A DNA stretch of 64,000 nt from Pyropia yezoensis. Taxonomy: Eukaryota; Rhodophyta; Bangiophyceae; Bangiales; Bangiaceae. The stretch lies in NCBI GenBank assembly GCA_009829735.1, contig CM020619.1, forward strand, positions 19,907,816 through 19,971,815, read 5' to 3'. The notes beneath the pieces are model-generated. The model saw only the letters and a list, made by a program, of their open reading frames with translations, did no database searches and was not told the origin of the DNA. This document shows, piece after piece, positions 55,148 through 64,000 of the stretch (the stretch's first letter is position 1; every line of letters starts with the position of its first letter). A program made the translations under genes and the position numbers.

Positions 55148-55235
55148 ATGTTCGTATGACGCGGCTCCATTGTGTATATATACCTACAATATCGCACATG
55201 TGCGTATAAAGCGGCTTTATTGTATATATGGTACG
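55148..55235 (+). repeat. About 46-bp repeat units, left cluster (2 units)
   Basis: Two degenerate units of the form ATGTTCGTATGACGCGGCTC followed by ATTGT...ACAAT, a near-palindrome. Related units lie at 57493-57610. A 27-bp block containing GTACGTTGCA (about 55230-55256) is inverted relative to about 57451-57477. Confidence 0.6.
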
Positions 55236-56739
55236 TTGCACAAAAAAGATACATGGAGGTTTCTCTCGGCTCGGGCCCGGGCTCCCCATCGGCCGCGGCG
55301 GGGCCCACGGTGGCCATGCTGACAGAAGGATCACATAGCGCCATGCGAACTCATGAGGTACTTGGGTCCCCTGGACGGTGTACCGCTTTCAGGGACACCC
55401 TGGGTGGACCGGCTGCTGTCGAACCTGAAATAAGGCCATCCTTTTCGCATTGATTTGCCCGGCTCGGGGGTGGGTCCGGGCCCATGTGCTAACTGAGGCT
55501 TGGAAGAGGGGAAGTCGATTTTGGGGAGGAGCCCGGGGAAGGCTGAAGGCCATTGTTTTGAGGACATTTTTCCGTGTGCGGGTCCCTGTTTCTGAGAACG
55601 CTGTTCTTGGGGGAAATGTTCCATGTCATGGGCTCGTTTGATTGGTCCACGAAGAAGCTTGGTCCTCATGTGCCCCTTGCCAGTTCAGGCATCTCTGGCA
55701 GGGCCCCCCACGCCTCTTGATGAAGAAGCCTCTCCCCCCCCTTCCCCTCCTGGACCCCTCTCCTGGACTAGACGCCTTGGGGAGACAAAAATCCACCCAC
55801 CCCGCGCCCGCCGCGGCGGTCTCCAACTCCGGGACGTCGGCGGGGCACCTTCCGTGCACAAAGGGCGGCCGAGCGGGAGCAGGGCCCAGAGGGATATTCG
55901 TCCGCACGCGCGAACGTGCGCGACCAGTGGGGGCGATGGAGACCATTCCCCGCGCATCTGTGGCATGATGGTGATGATGCGTCGTATTAGAGGAGAGGCG
56001 GGCAGCACGAAGGCCCTTGCAGCTTTTTTGTCCGTAAAGCAGACTGTGTCTCTCCCGAGACCCCCCCCAAAAATGCTCCAGCAACATCCTGCTCCAGCTT
56101 TATCTCACATCCCCTCTTCACACCCGCACCAAGCCGAGTGCTCAGCCAAGCCACACAGCTCCTTCTTGCCCGGGAGAGCTTCTGCGTCCGCCTCGCAGCC
56201 ACCCTTGGCTCGGCCGGGGCAGGCCTGCCCCCCCTACAACAAAAAAATCAGCGCCGGCGGCGCCAGTACCACCGCCACCATCGACGCCGTCGCCCCCCCC
56301 GTTCCATGCACAAAAGTTACTTTACCCCAGCTGCCGTGCCCCCAGGCCGCCTAGAGCTCTCCCCATCCCCCCGCTCCCTCCCTCCCACTATCAACGCAAC
56401 CGCCGTTGAACAGCGCGTGTCGCTATCGCGGGCACCCTACCTGGATCAAAAACCATCCCCGCCGCCGCCACCAGGCGCCCCCCCCTACCCCCTCCAGGAG
56501 AAAGGCCGTCCACCTCTGCCCCTCTCTCCCCCCAAAAATCGTAGTCATCACCGCCGCTGCAGCCACGATCACGATGGCCGTCTCGTCGGCCACGTCGGCT
56601 GCCAACAGGGGCACCGAGGCGCGCGGGGTCGCCGCCACCGCGGGCACCGGCACAGGCAGGGTGGCCACCACCTTCGCCTCGGCCGCCGGGCCGGCCGCCA
56701 CAGCCGCCGACGCCACCAGCGTCGTCGCCGTCCCTGCCG

Positions 56740-57260
56740 CCGCCGTCATCGCCGCCGCCGCCCCCCCTTCCCTCCCCCCTTAACACGCCGTCGTCGCTGC
56801 TGCCGTCGATGCCGCCGCCGCCGCTGACGTTGCCGAGCGCCCCCCCCCCCCCCCCCCCCAACACGCCGTCGTCGCTGCTGCCGTTCATTCCGCCGCCGCC
56901 GCTGATGTCGCCGCCGCCATCCCCCCCTTCCCCCCCCCAAAACTCGTCGTCGCCGCCGCCACTGCCGCCGCCACAATCGCCGTCGTCGCCGCCGCCACCG
57001 CTGCCCCCCCCCTCCCCCCCTCAAACTCGCCGTCGTAGCCGCTGTCGCCGACGTGGCCACCGCCGCCGACGTCGCCGCCGCCGCCGACGTGGCCACCGCC
57101 GCCGACGTCGCCGCCGCCGCCGACGTCGCCGCCGCCGCCGACGTCGCCGCCGCAGCCACCGCCGCCGCCGCCGCCGCCGTCGCTGCTGCTGCCGCCGCCG
57201 TCGTCGCCATCGTCGTCGTCGTCGTCACCGTCGTCGTCGCCATCGTCGACGCTGCCGTGG
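56740..57260. repeat. CCG/GTC trinucleotide and 15-18-bp minisatellite tract
   Basis: Long interrupted GCC, GTC and CGT repeats; about 57040-57160 is a GCCGCCGACGT-type minisatellite. All six frames stay largely open, which produces the Ala- and Arg-rich frames here. Confidence 0.85.
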
Positions 57261-57492
57261 CCTACCCCACCGCGTGTACCCCCCTCCCGCTGTCCCACTT
57301 GAACTTGATGAGCGTGCTGGCATGGTTTCCGGAAACGGACCCACCACCGCTCATGTGGGGCGCATTACACCGGGGCATACCATCCAGGCACGTGATTGGC
57401 TCAGGTCTGTGGCCCGAAGGTTCTCGGTGGAAGGAGAAAAGAACGCTCCGTGTATCTTTTTTCTGCAACGTACCATACGTACCATATCGCGC

Positions 57493-57610
57493 ATGTTCGA
57501 ATGACGCGGCTCTATTGTGTATACTTACAATAAGACACATGTTCGTATGACGAGGCTCTATTATGGATACTTACAATGTCGCATGTTCTCGTATGACGCG
57601 GCTCGCATCC
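57493..57610 (+). repeat. About 46-bp repeat units, right cluster (3 units)
   Basis: Units start at about 57493, 57539 and 57583, each with GTATGACG(C/A)GGCTC; the first two have an ATTGTGTATACTTACAAT-like near-palindrome. Same family as 55148-55235. Confidence 0.6.
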
Positions 57611-57720
57611 ATTGTCTCAGGACTTCATTTTTGGCTTTCTTTTCCAGACCGCCCGCAGTCTGATTAGAGCGAATCATTGTCAATATACATGTTCTTTGAC
57701 GGATATTATATTGCGTACAC

Positions 57721-59604
57721 TCACAGTTCAGGGCGCGGATATGGAAAGAACACTTGATCGCTGTTCCCAATGTCATGTCCCATCATCTTGTATGATGATA
57801 GGCAGCGATGCTTGATTGACAAGGCATACCACCGTTCTCGCTTTGTAGGACCACATAAAGCGGCACGGGAAGAACAAGCGACAGGTAACAAACCTGCCAA
57901 CCTTTCTGCAGCAAAAGAGCACGGAACAAGGCACCGTCGACACAGAAAAAGCACGATAAAAGATGGAAAAGACCCGTCAGCACTACCCGCTGGCAAGGCT
58001 GCCCCGTTTTCCGCCGCCTTCTCGTGAAACTCATTCATGGTGGACAGCCATGTGTCCTTCGAGTCGTGAGAACTGATGCACCCTCCATTCTCGGCGCGAA
58101 CAGGTACTCTGCTAACTAAGCTCTCATCTTGGCCCGCTCTTGTGACCAGGTCCAACACCCACAGCCGGGCACACTCCGCGTCGCTGGCGCCATTCTCAAG
58201 CGCAAGGTCCACAAGGTCTTCAAAGGTCAGCTTCTTCTCGAGGAGACCCTTGCCCACGCGCCAGACCACCAGCATCGATCCAATTGTTCCGTGACTCGTC
58301 TCCACTCCCTCCTCCTTCGTCAAAGCCGCCTGCACAGACCTCGCTGGCGGCCAATTCCCGGACCGGCATTCACATCGCTCTGTAGCGATGCGCGCCAAGC
58401 GCAGGTGCCTCCGCCACGTGCGGTCCTGCTTCAACGGCCCTTTCCGCCGGCGTTTGTTGATAGGCGGAAATACCACCCCTCCTCCACTGGAGGAATTGGG
58501 AAGAGGGATGGGGCGCGGACAGGCAGCAGGTGGCGCAGCGCCTTTCGGCAAGTCAGCGACCGACTGCGCAGCAGGAGAAGCCGGAGGCGCCCTTTCAAGT
58601 AGAGCAGGCGACACTCCTGTTGTCCCCAGCTGAGCAAAGGATGCTGGGCCCGCTTCGGAACGCTCATAAGAGCGCGCCGCAGAGAAGCTGTCAATAGGTA
58701 GATGCCGTTCGTAATAGTAGTAGGCGGCGTTGATGACAGTGATCAGGAATGCCCACGCCCTGTTGGGGGAGAACGTTGCGGCAGGAAATATCCTACGAAT
58801 GCTCTGCTCCATCTCCTGCTGAAACCAAGGCTCCAGGCGCTTCTGGGTCATCATTGGCCGCATGACCGACCATCCCCGGGCAAGTTCTGTCAGCAGCGAG
58901 GGCGTGAAGTCCTTCGAGCTCCAAAGCAAGTCGAGGACATCGTCGAGCTCCGCGGCGTCGTACACGAGCCCCTACTTCACGTAAATCGATCGCCAGTTCT
59001 CGCGACGCGCGTTCACGGCCGCGTCCATGGCAGGCGCACGCACAGGGTCGAACGGCAATGCACGCACAGTGTTGAGAATGACTGAAGCTACCGCCGCCTT
59101 CGCCATGTCCTCGGGCTGCGCCAGACATCCCACGCTGGGCGCGCACTCGTCAGGAACACCGCCTCCCACTTGAGCGCCTGATGTACCCATCGCGGCTGAA
59201 GTCTTCCGCCCGTCCGCCTCTTTGATGAGGGGGGGAGGACCGCCCCTGGCGACTGACGCCATTTCATCAAAATACGGGCGCAGCCCAGACCGCAACGGTG
59301 AAAGAGAAGGCTACCGATACAGCGGATCCCCGGGGTGAGACGAAAAGAGTCTTGGAGAAGCGAAAATTGCATCATCGGCCGTGGCATCGTGGCCCACACT
59401 TGCGGCAGCAAGTGCGGGCGAGACCTCAGCTGGATGCTCTCCCAGCCTTCGAGAAATTGCAGGAAGTGCCTCCTCGGCTACCCCGGCAGGTACGCCGTGG
59501 TCTTCAGGTGGAGCAGTCCTCGCTGTCGACTCGTATTCGCCCGCAGGCGGCAGACACATGACCGTTGACGGACCATCCGCGATGGTGGTCAGGAGTGACG
59601 CCAC
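57721..59604 (-). pseudogene. Unrecognised protein gene with two in-frame stops
   Basis: One minus-strand frame is continuous from 59604 to 57721 except for TAG at 59311-59313 and TAG at 58972-58974. The stretch after the second stop (414 residues) has ordered, non-repetitive composition, for example ELARGWSVMRPMMTQKRLEP, AFLITVINAAYYYYERHLP and KLTFEDLVDLALENGA. It ends in a more hydrophobic tail. I recognise no family. It could be a decayed gene, or an intron-containing one in which the TAGs lie inside introns. The opposite-strand frames over the same region look like shadows. Confidence 0.4.
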
Positions 59605-59754
59605 GCCACCGTATCCAATGGCCGCAACATTGGCGTGCGCCTACCTTTCTGCGCTGCTGTCGCCGTCAGTTGCGGCGTTGGACGGCGCGAGGCACCTCGT
59701 GCTGCCATCTCCGTTTGCGGCGACGGTTGCGGGCACCTGGGTCCATAAAACCGC

Positions 59755-60651
59755 CGTCTGCAGCTATCCCGGACGTGGCCGGCGGCAGCCTTGCCGCCCT
59801 GGCCCCTCCAGCGGGCGCCGCCGTGGCGGGCGGAAGCCTCGCTCCACGGCCGCCCCCAACTGTCTCAGCTGTGTCCGGTAGGAACCGCCCCGCCACAGCA
59901 CCCCCAGCAGGGGCAGCCGTGGCAGATGACCGCCTGGCTGGGGCACCGTTGGCAGCACTTGCGGCGTTGGTCCGCGACGGTGTGCCTGCCCGGCCGTCTC
60001 CAGGTGGGGCGCCCGTGGCCGGCGGGAGCGTCGCAGCATGGCCTTCTACAGTTGCTACTGTCGTTGCCGGCAACGGCGCAGCCGCCCCGACGTCTCCATG
60101 TGGAGCGGCCGTCGCCGGCGACAGCCCTGACACACCGTTTCTTGCATCTGTGGCGGCGTTAGTCAGCGACTGCGTCGCCGCACCGCTGTCTCCAGCAGGC
60201 ACGGCCGTGGCCAGCGGCAGCCTCGTCGAACCACAGTCTGTACCTGTCCCAAAAGTGACTGGCAGAACTGTCGCCGCCCCTGCGTCATCAGTGAGTGCCG
60301 CTGTGGCCGGCGGCAGCCTCGCCGCACCTCCATCAATTGCTATCTCAGCCGCGCCTGGAGAAAGCCTCGCTGCCCCAGCATTTGCAGCACGGGCGGCCAT
60401 GGCTGGATTCAGCCTCTCTGCATCACCGTTTGCAGCTTTTGAGGGGACAGTCGGGGACTGCGTTGCAAGCCAGCCGTCAATTGTTCGCGTGGGCGTGCCC
60501 GGCGACAGCCTCACCCAGCCGCCATGACGAGCTGTCGCCGTTGTGAGCGACGGGACCCTAAGCGACTCGCGGTCTCCAGTTAGAGCTGCTGCAGCCAGCG
60601 GGAGCGTTGCGACACCGCGGTCTGCAACTGTCTCGGCCGTGGCAGGCGCCG
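59755..60651 (+). repeat. Degenerate 48-bp (16-residue) coding tandem repeat
   Basis: Within the plus-strand frame 59565-60527 the translated product repeats every 16 residues around a pattern like PAGAAVAGGSLAAP(P/A). Units keep exact length while sequence drifts, which suggests selection on the reading frame. After the TGA at 60525-60527 the pattern continues in the same frame (SDGTLSDSRS, ASGSVATPRS) until element C interrupts it at 60652. Probably an Ala/Gly/Ser-rich structural or surface protein, now cut. No start or host family could be fixed. Confidence 0.55.
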
Positions 60652-61014
60652 TGTAGCAATATGGTTGTCTGTATTGTGACCCTAATATCAGGGGGGCTAC
60701 TTCTAACCCTTAACTTTCAATTTGATAGTTCGTACTGGTCACGGTATCTATAAGTTACGTATGACCAGAGGGACTTGCATCTTGGGGTGGAGGGTAGTTA
60801 GTAGTGTCTCCGAGGGTTTATAACGAGGGGGCCGGTGGCGAATCCACCGCCGGCCAAGGTAGAACAACAAACCCCTCCCATTTGGGCTCCCATCTTGGTC
60901 CCGTGGCTTGCGCTCCAAGGACAGCAACCTTGGCCTCCCGGTGACGTTGGTGCCGATCCCCCTTGGTGAGTGTTCCTTGAGAGTGGACGTGCGACGGATT
61001 CCTATTGTGCTACA
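60652..61014 (+). repeat. 5' LTR of element C (363 bp)
   Basis: TGTAGCA...TGCTACA, differing from element A LTRs at a handful of sites (for example GTCTGTA, TTCCTTGAG, GACGTGCGACGGATTCC). It is inserted into the 48-bp repeat array; CGCCG precedes it. Confidence 0.95.
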
Positions 61015-61015
61015 T

Positions 61016-61032
61016 TGGTGGAGCAGCAGGGG
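61016..61032 (+). promoter_or_regulatory. Primer-binding site of element C
   Basis: TGGTGGAGCAGCAGGGG, identical to A. Confidence 0.85.
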
Positions 61033-61239
61033 ACGGGTTTCCGTCACCCTTGTGGTGACGCCGTCTTCGGCCCTGGCACACGGATAGGGATCCGGTCCTT
61101 TTCTTGTACTCGTGGTGTTGCGACCTGATCGATTGTGTTGAGCTTTTACCTGTGACTGTGACCTACTGTTACTCTCCCCAATCTACCCCCTCGCTCTCTT
61201 ATTCGTGGTGGTCGTTGCGTCGGTTGACTGATTGTGACT

Positions 61240-63423
61240 ATGTCTACCCAAGAGACGGGGAACGTTCAAGATGACGGATCGGCGTCGACGCCGACTCCGG
61301 AGGTGACTACGGGAACCGGGATCGGGAACCCGATCGATAACATTGAGACGACAATGCTTTCCGGTGCCGGATCGACGTTTGGCACGGCTCGGACGGCAGG
61401 AGGCGGGGGCCCGCCTCAACTGTCGTCGACCGACCTCACTCCGCCGCCTCCTTCACCCGGGGATTCCCTGATGGCATCATTGGCCCGCATCGAGGCCCGG
61501 TTTTCCGGGCTCGACGCCCGTCAAGATCGGACGGAGGACGCAATGGCAGTGTTGATGTCAACACGGCACACGACGGGACCCCGTCGTGTTCCTCCCACAC
61601 CGGTACGGTTCGAACCGGCCGGACTACTTTCGGAGTCCACCAGGGTCAATCCCGGGGTTGCTACTCCTGGACAACCCCCGGACACAATGGGGTATGGGTC
61701 CGACTCGTCGGCAGAGTTGGAACGGAGTCACACGGAGCGATACGCTCGGAGCACCCGAAGCGGACTCCGCGGACACGACCCGGCAGATACGTACGCCGGG
61801 GGAGAGTCGGTTATGGGGGGAGGGGGTACCCTCTCGCAGTACCCCCACGACGAAGGAGGCCCGGCAACTCGGGTTCCCGAGGTGCCGACGCCTGAAGTAC
61901 CATCTTCAGTGGTGGAAGCTATGACCGCGCAGGTAACTGCGAGCCTACTGAAGCGGATGGAGTCCGATGAGTTTGCTCATCAACTGGCTAAGCGACTGGA
62001 TATCCAGGACGCTGACACGGAGATCGTCAACGAGGTCTTCCGGTCGGTTCTTACTCCGGAACGTTATCGTTTGGAGGACCGCTCTACCACCGTATCGGAA
62101 TCGATGCGTAGTACGTCGCATCGGTCGATCCGCTCTATGCAGACCCTTATGAAGGGAGTCCCTATGTTCGGGGGGCCGAACGGACGCCCGTTGGCAGTCA
62201 TCGGCTTCTTGACCAGCTTCAAGGCAGCCGCAGACAAGGCGCTCGTTAACGAGGGGCTGGCCCTGGAGATCCTCCCGTTCTTTGTTGATGAACGGGTGCG
62301 AGGCATTCTTCGCCAGGCATCCCCGATGCCGGGAATGAGGGTCGCGGCCACCCCCATGGATTACCGTGGGATATTGAAGGAGCTGCTGAGCAGCTACCTC
62401 AGTGAGGACAAGTGCGAGGACCACTATCGGGCCCTTCGCACTGCCACCGCCCAGTCCTGGGAGGATGAGGAGATGTTTGGACGCCGGATCCAAGAGCTCG
62501 ACTACGAGCTGGGGAAGCTCCTCGGAGAAGGGGAGCTACGGGCCATCCTGTTCGCAGGAGTACCCAACTACGTGCGGATATCCGCACGGGGCGCCAACAC
62601 GGCACGGACGAACTTCAGTCGACTGATGCATATGTGCAAGTCCCTAGGGGACGCCTACCGGGTTCTACACCCGGAGTGTGCCTTGGCCCCGAAGCCCAAG
62701 GGTGAGGGAGGCAAGCCCAGTCTTACCCCGGTACCGAGGCAAGAGAAGGTGGAACGTAAGGCCGCACCAGTACTGGTGGCGACCGAACATACCCCTATTG
62801 GTGAGGGTGACCCTCTAGTCGACCAACAGGGCCACCTGTTGCTACCGGCGACGCCGGTGATTGATGAACATGGTACGGTAGCGTACATCGCCCCGGCTGG
62901 AACCCAGTTCCAGGTCAACGAAGGAACGGGACGGCGCGTCCCGTATGTGCGGACTACGGGGTACTCCCCGGTGACGGGTAACCCTCACCAACCCTTGCCA
63001 ACATGGGCGGTGCGCACGGAGGCACCCCCGCAGATTGCGGGCCGACCCAACCGGTTGGGGGAGTCCATGTTCCGGTTGACCCAAGGACCCAAGGCCTACC
63101 AGGGAGCAGGCACTCGGGCGCCCGAGGGAGGCAACCGCAGCTACGGGGCTACCCCGATGCGACCTCAAGGGGGGACCGGCACGTCCGGATGTATGTTGTG
63201 TGGGGATCCCCAGCACTGGGTGTCTTCCTGCCCACTCATCCCCGAGGAGTCTCGGCGGACAGCGGCGCAACGCAAGGCATCCACCGGGGGGTATCCCCCC
63301 CGATCACCCGGACCCGCACCGGGTAGGCAGCCAGCTCCAGGTGGAGTACTGGCCGTCGAGGGGGCACCTCCTCAGCCGGATGTCCCGGCGGACAGCACCC
63401 TACCAAGGGCGGGAAACGAGTAA
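61240..63423 (+). CDS. gag: Gag polyprotein of element C
   Basis: 727 residues from the ATG at 61240, intact, differing from element A gag at roughly a dozen residues. Most changes lie in the low-complexity N- and C-terminal parts; the capsid-like core and the CCHC knuckle CMLCGDPQHWVSSC are unchanged. The frame ends four bases after GGGAAAC (63411-63417). Confidence 0.94.
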   Translation: MSTQETGNVQDDGSASTPTPEVTTGTGIGNPIDNIETTMLSGAGSTFGTARTAGGGGPPQLSSTDLTPPPPSPGDSLMASLARIEARFSGLDARQDRTEDAMAVLMSTRHTTGPRRVPPTPVRFEPAGLLSESTRVNPGVATPGQPPDTMGYGSDSSAELERSHTERYARSTRSGLRGHDPADTYAGGESVMGGGGTLSQYPHDEGGPATRVPEVPTPEVPSSVVEAMTAQVTASLLKRMESDEFAHQLAKRLDIQDADTEIVNEVFRSVLTPERYRLEDRSTTVSESMRSTSHRSIRSMQTLMKGVPMFGGPNGRPLAVIGFLTSFKAAADKALVNEGLALEILPFFVDERVRGILRQASPMPGMRVAATPMDYRGILKELLSSYLSEDKCEDHYRALRTATAQSWEDEEMFGRRIQELDYELGKLLGEGELRAILFAGVPNYVRISARGANTARTNFSRLMHMCKSLGDAYRVLHPECALAPKPKGEGGKPSLTPVPRQEKVERKAAPVLVATEHTPIGEGDPLVDQQGHLLLPATPVIDEHGTVAYIAPAGTQFQVNEGTGRRVPYVRTTGYSPVTGNPHQPLPTWAVRTEAPPQIAGRPNRLGESMFRLTQGPKAYQGAGTRAPEGGNRSYGATPMRPQGGTGTSGCMLCGDPQHWVSSCPLIPEESRRTAAQRKASTGGYPPRSPGPAPGRQPAPGGVLAVEGAPPQPDVPADSTLPRAGNE
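63411..63417 (+). promoter_or_regulatory. Probable -1 frameshift site GGGAAAC, element C
   Basis: Same heptamer, phase and distance to the gag stop as in element A, with the same TGACC/GGTCA pairing downstream. Confidence 0.75.
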
Positions 63424-63431
63424 GAGGAAGG

Positions 63432-64000
63432 ATGACCGGGGGGCGCTGGGGTCACCCAAGCAAGCCACCCCGGAGTACCGCGGGGAAAGCCCCACGGAGA
63501 GCGCGGTTGAGCCGACGCCGCATCAACCCCCGGGTACACCTTCCGGCCCCGACGACACGGCGTCAGGGGATTGACGACCAACCTCCGAGGTTGGGAGGAG
63601 AGGACGGGAAGCCCCTTCACGTTGAACCAGACAAGGGCCCTGTTCAGGATGCCCGAGCTACACCGGATATCGGTGTAGGACATGTGTTGTTTACCTTGGA
63701 GAACTTCAAGGTATCAGCCACACTGGGGGTTGACCCCCAGTCGACACGATCGTACTACCCTGTACTGGACACAGGGGCTGGACCCAACCTTATCCGGAAG
63801 GATACCCTCCCGGACAAGTGGCTTCCACGAGTCAGAGTGACTCGGGGACCCACCATCAAGGACGCGAATGGTCGACTCATTCGTACGACCGCAGCGATGT
63901 CGCTGCAGGTTACCATCGGGGATCTCACCACGGAAGTTGACTTCCTGGTATGTGAGACCCTATCGGTGCCCTGCATACTGGGGTGCACCTTCATCAACGT
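63432..64000 (+). CDS. pol: Pol polyprotein of element C, N-terminal part
   Basis: Open from the ATG at 63432, in the -1 frame relative to gag, to the window edge. It includes the aspartic protease DTGA (about 63768) and the surrounding protease fold. It differs from A at a few bases. RT, RNase H and integrase lie outside the window. Confidence 0.93.
   Translation, partial: MTGGRWGHPSKPPRSTAGKAPRRARLSRRRINPRVHLPAPTTRRQGIDDQPPRLGGEDGKPLHVEPDKGPVQDARATPDIGVGHVLFTLENFKVSATLGVDPQSTRSYYPVLDTGAGPNLIRKDTLPDKWLPRVRVTRGPTIKDANGRLIRTTAAMSLQVTIGDLTTEVDFLVCETLSVPCILGCTFIN

Larger units (their letters stand above)
54671..57720. other. Intergenic stretch with simple and short interspersed repeats
   Basis: No gene supported. 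The open frames at 55623-56354, 56138-56827 and 56809-57504 are Pro/Arg/Ala products of repeats. The repeats are listed separately. Confidence 0.5.
60652..64000 (+). mobile_element. Element C: Ty3/gypsy chromovirus, 5' part
   Basis: 5' LTR, PBS, intact gag and the start of pol, near-identical to element A. It continues beyond the window. Confidence 0.95.

Noticed and set aside
56809-57504. Arg- and Pro-rich frame as a gene
   Set aside because: It is a translation of CCG/GTC repeats; all frames are open there.
59755-60651. CRISPR-like array
   Set aside because: Repeats are contiguous 48-bp coding units without unique spacers, in a eukaryotic setting.

Overview
This is a nuclear eukaryotic window, GC-rich over most of its length, with long C/G homopolymers and a single visible short spliceosomal intron. 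It is dominated by Ty3/gypsy-type LTR retrotransposons. The base composition, poly-C runs and intron-poor 4.5-kb gene are compatible with a bangiophyte red alga (Porphyra/Pyropia-like). That placement is an inference, not something the sequence proves.

Layout. (1) 1-5,030: decayed Ty3-like fragments, with a gag relic on + (474-1864) and a pol relic on - (4293-1859) meeting tail to tail. (2) 5,031-8,645: homopolymer-rich, no supported gene. (3) 8,646-12,260: a decayed Fanzor/TnpB-like gene with RuvC and zinc-ribbon motifs. (4) 12,721-42,274: an old minus-strand chromovirus (element B), split by a young plus-strand copy (element A, 17,415-36,259) of the same family. A 5-bp target duplication (CAGTG) and 363-bp LTRs define A. 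A holds intact gag and pol, a likely -1 frameshift site and a third long ORF on the opposite strand. A 500-N gap inside A joins two contigs that overlap by about 7.5 kb, so the second gag-pol set is very probably a false duplication. (5) 42,804-51,346: a host-gene island between two inverted 569-bp hAT-like elements whose 8-bp target duplications are swapped, meaning the island was inverted or mis-oriented. It carries a fused Dug3 (class II amidotransferase) + WD40 + Dug2 (M20 peptidase-like) gene and an alanine-rich membrane-protein candidate. (6) 51,347-60,651: small inverted-repeat elements, simple repeats, an unrecognised decayed gene and a 16-residue coding repeat array. (7) 60,652-64,000: element C, a near-identical copy of A, running off the window.

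Within A and C, the protease-RT-RNase H-integrase-chromodomain pol is probably made as a Gag-Pol fusion by -1 frameshifting at GGGAAAC. The antisense third ORF converges on pol at a cluster of hairpins that could end both transcripts. The Dug-type fusion would join, in one chain, the two subunits that yeast uses to cleave the gamma-glutamyl bond of glutathione.
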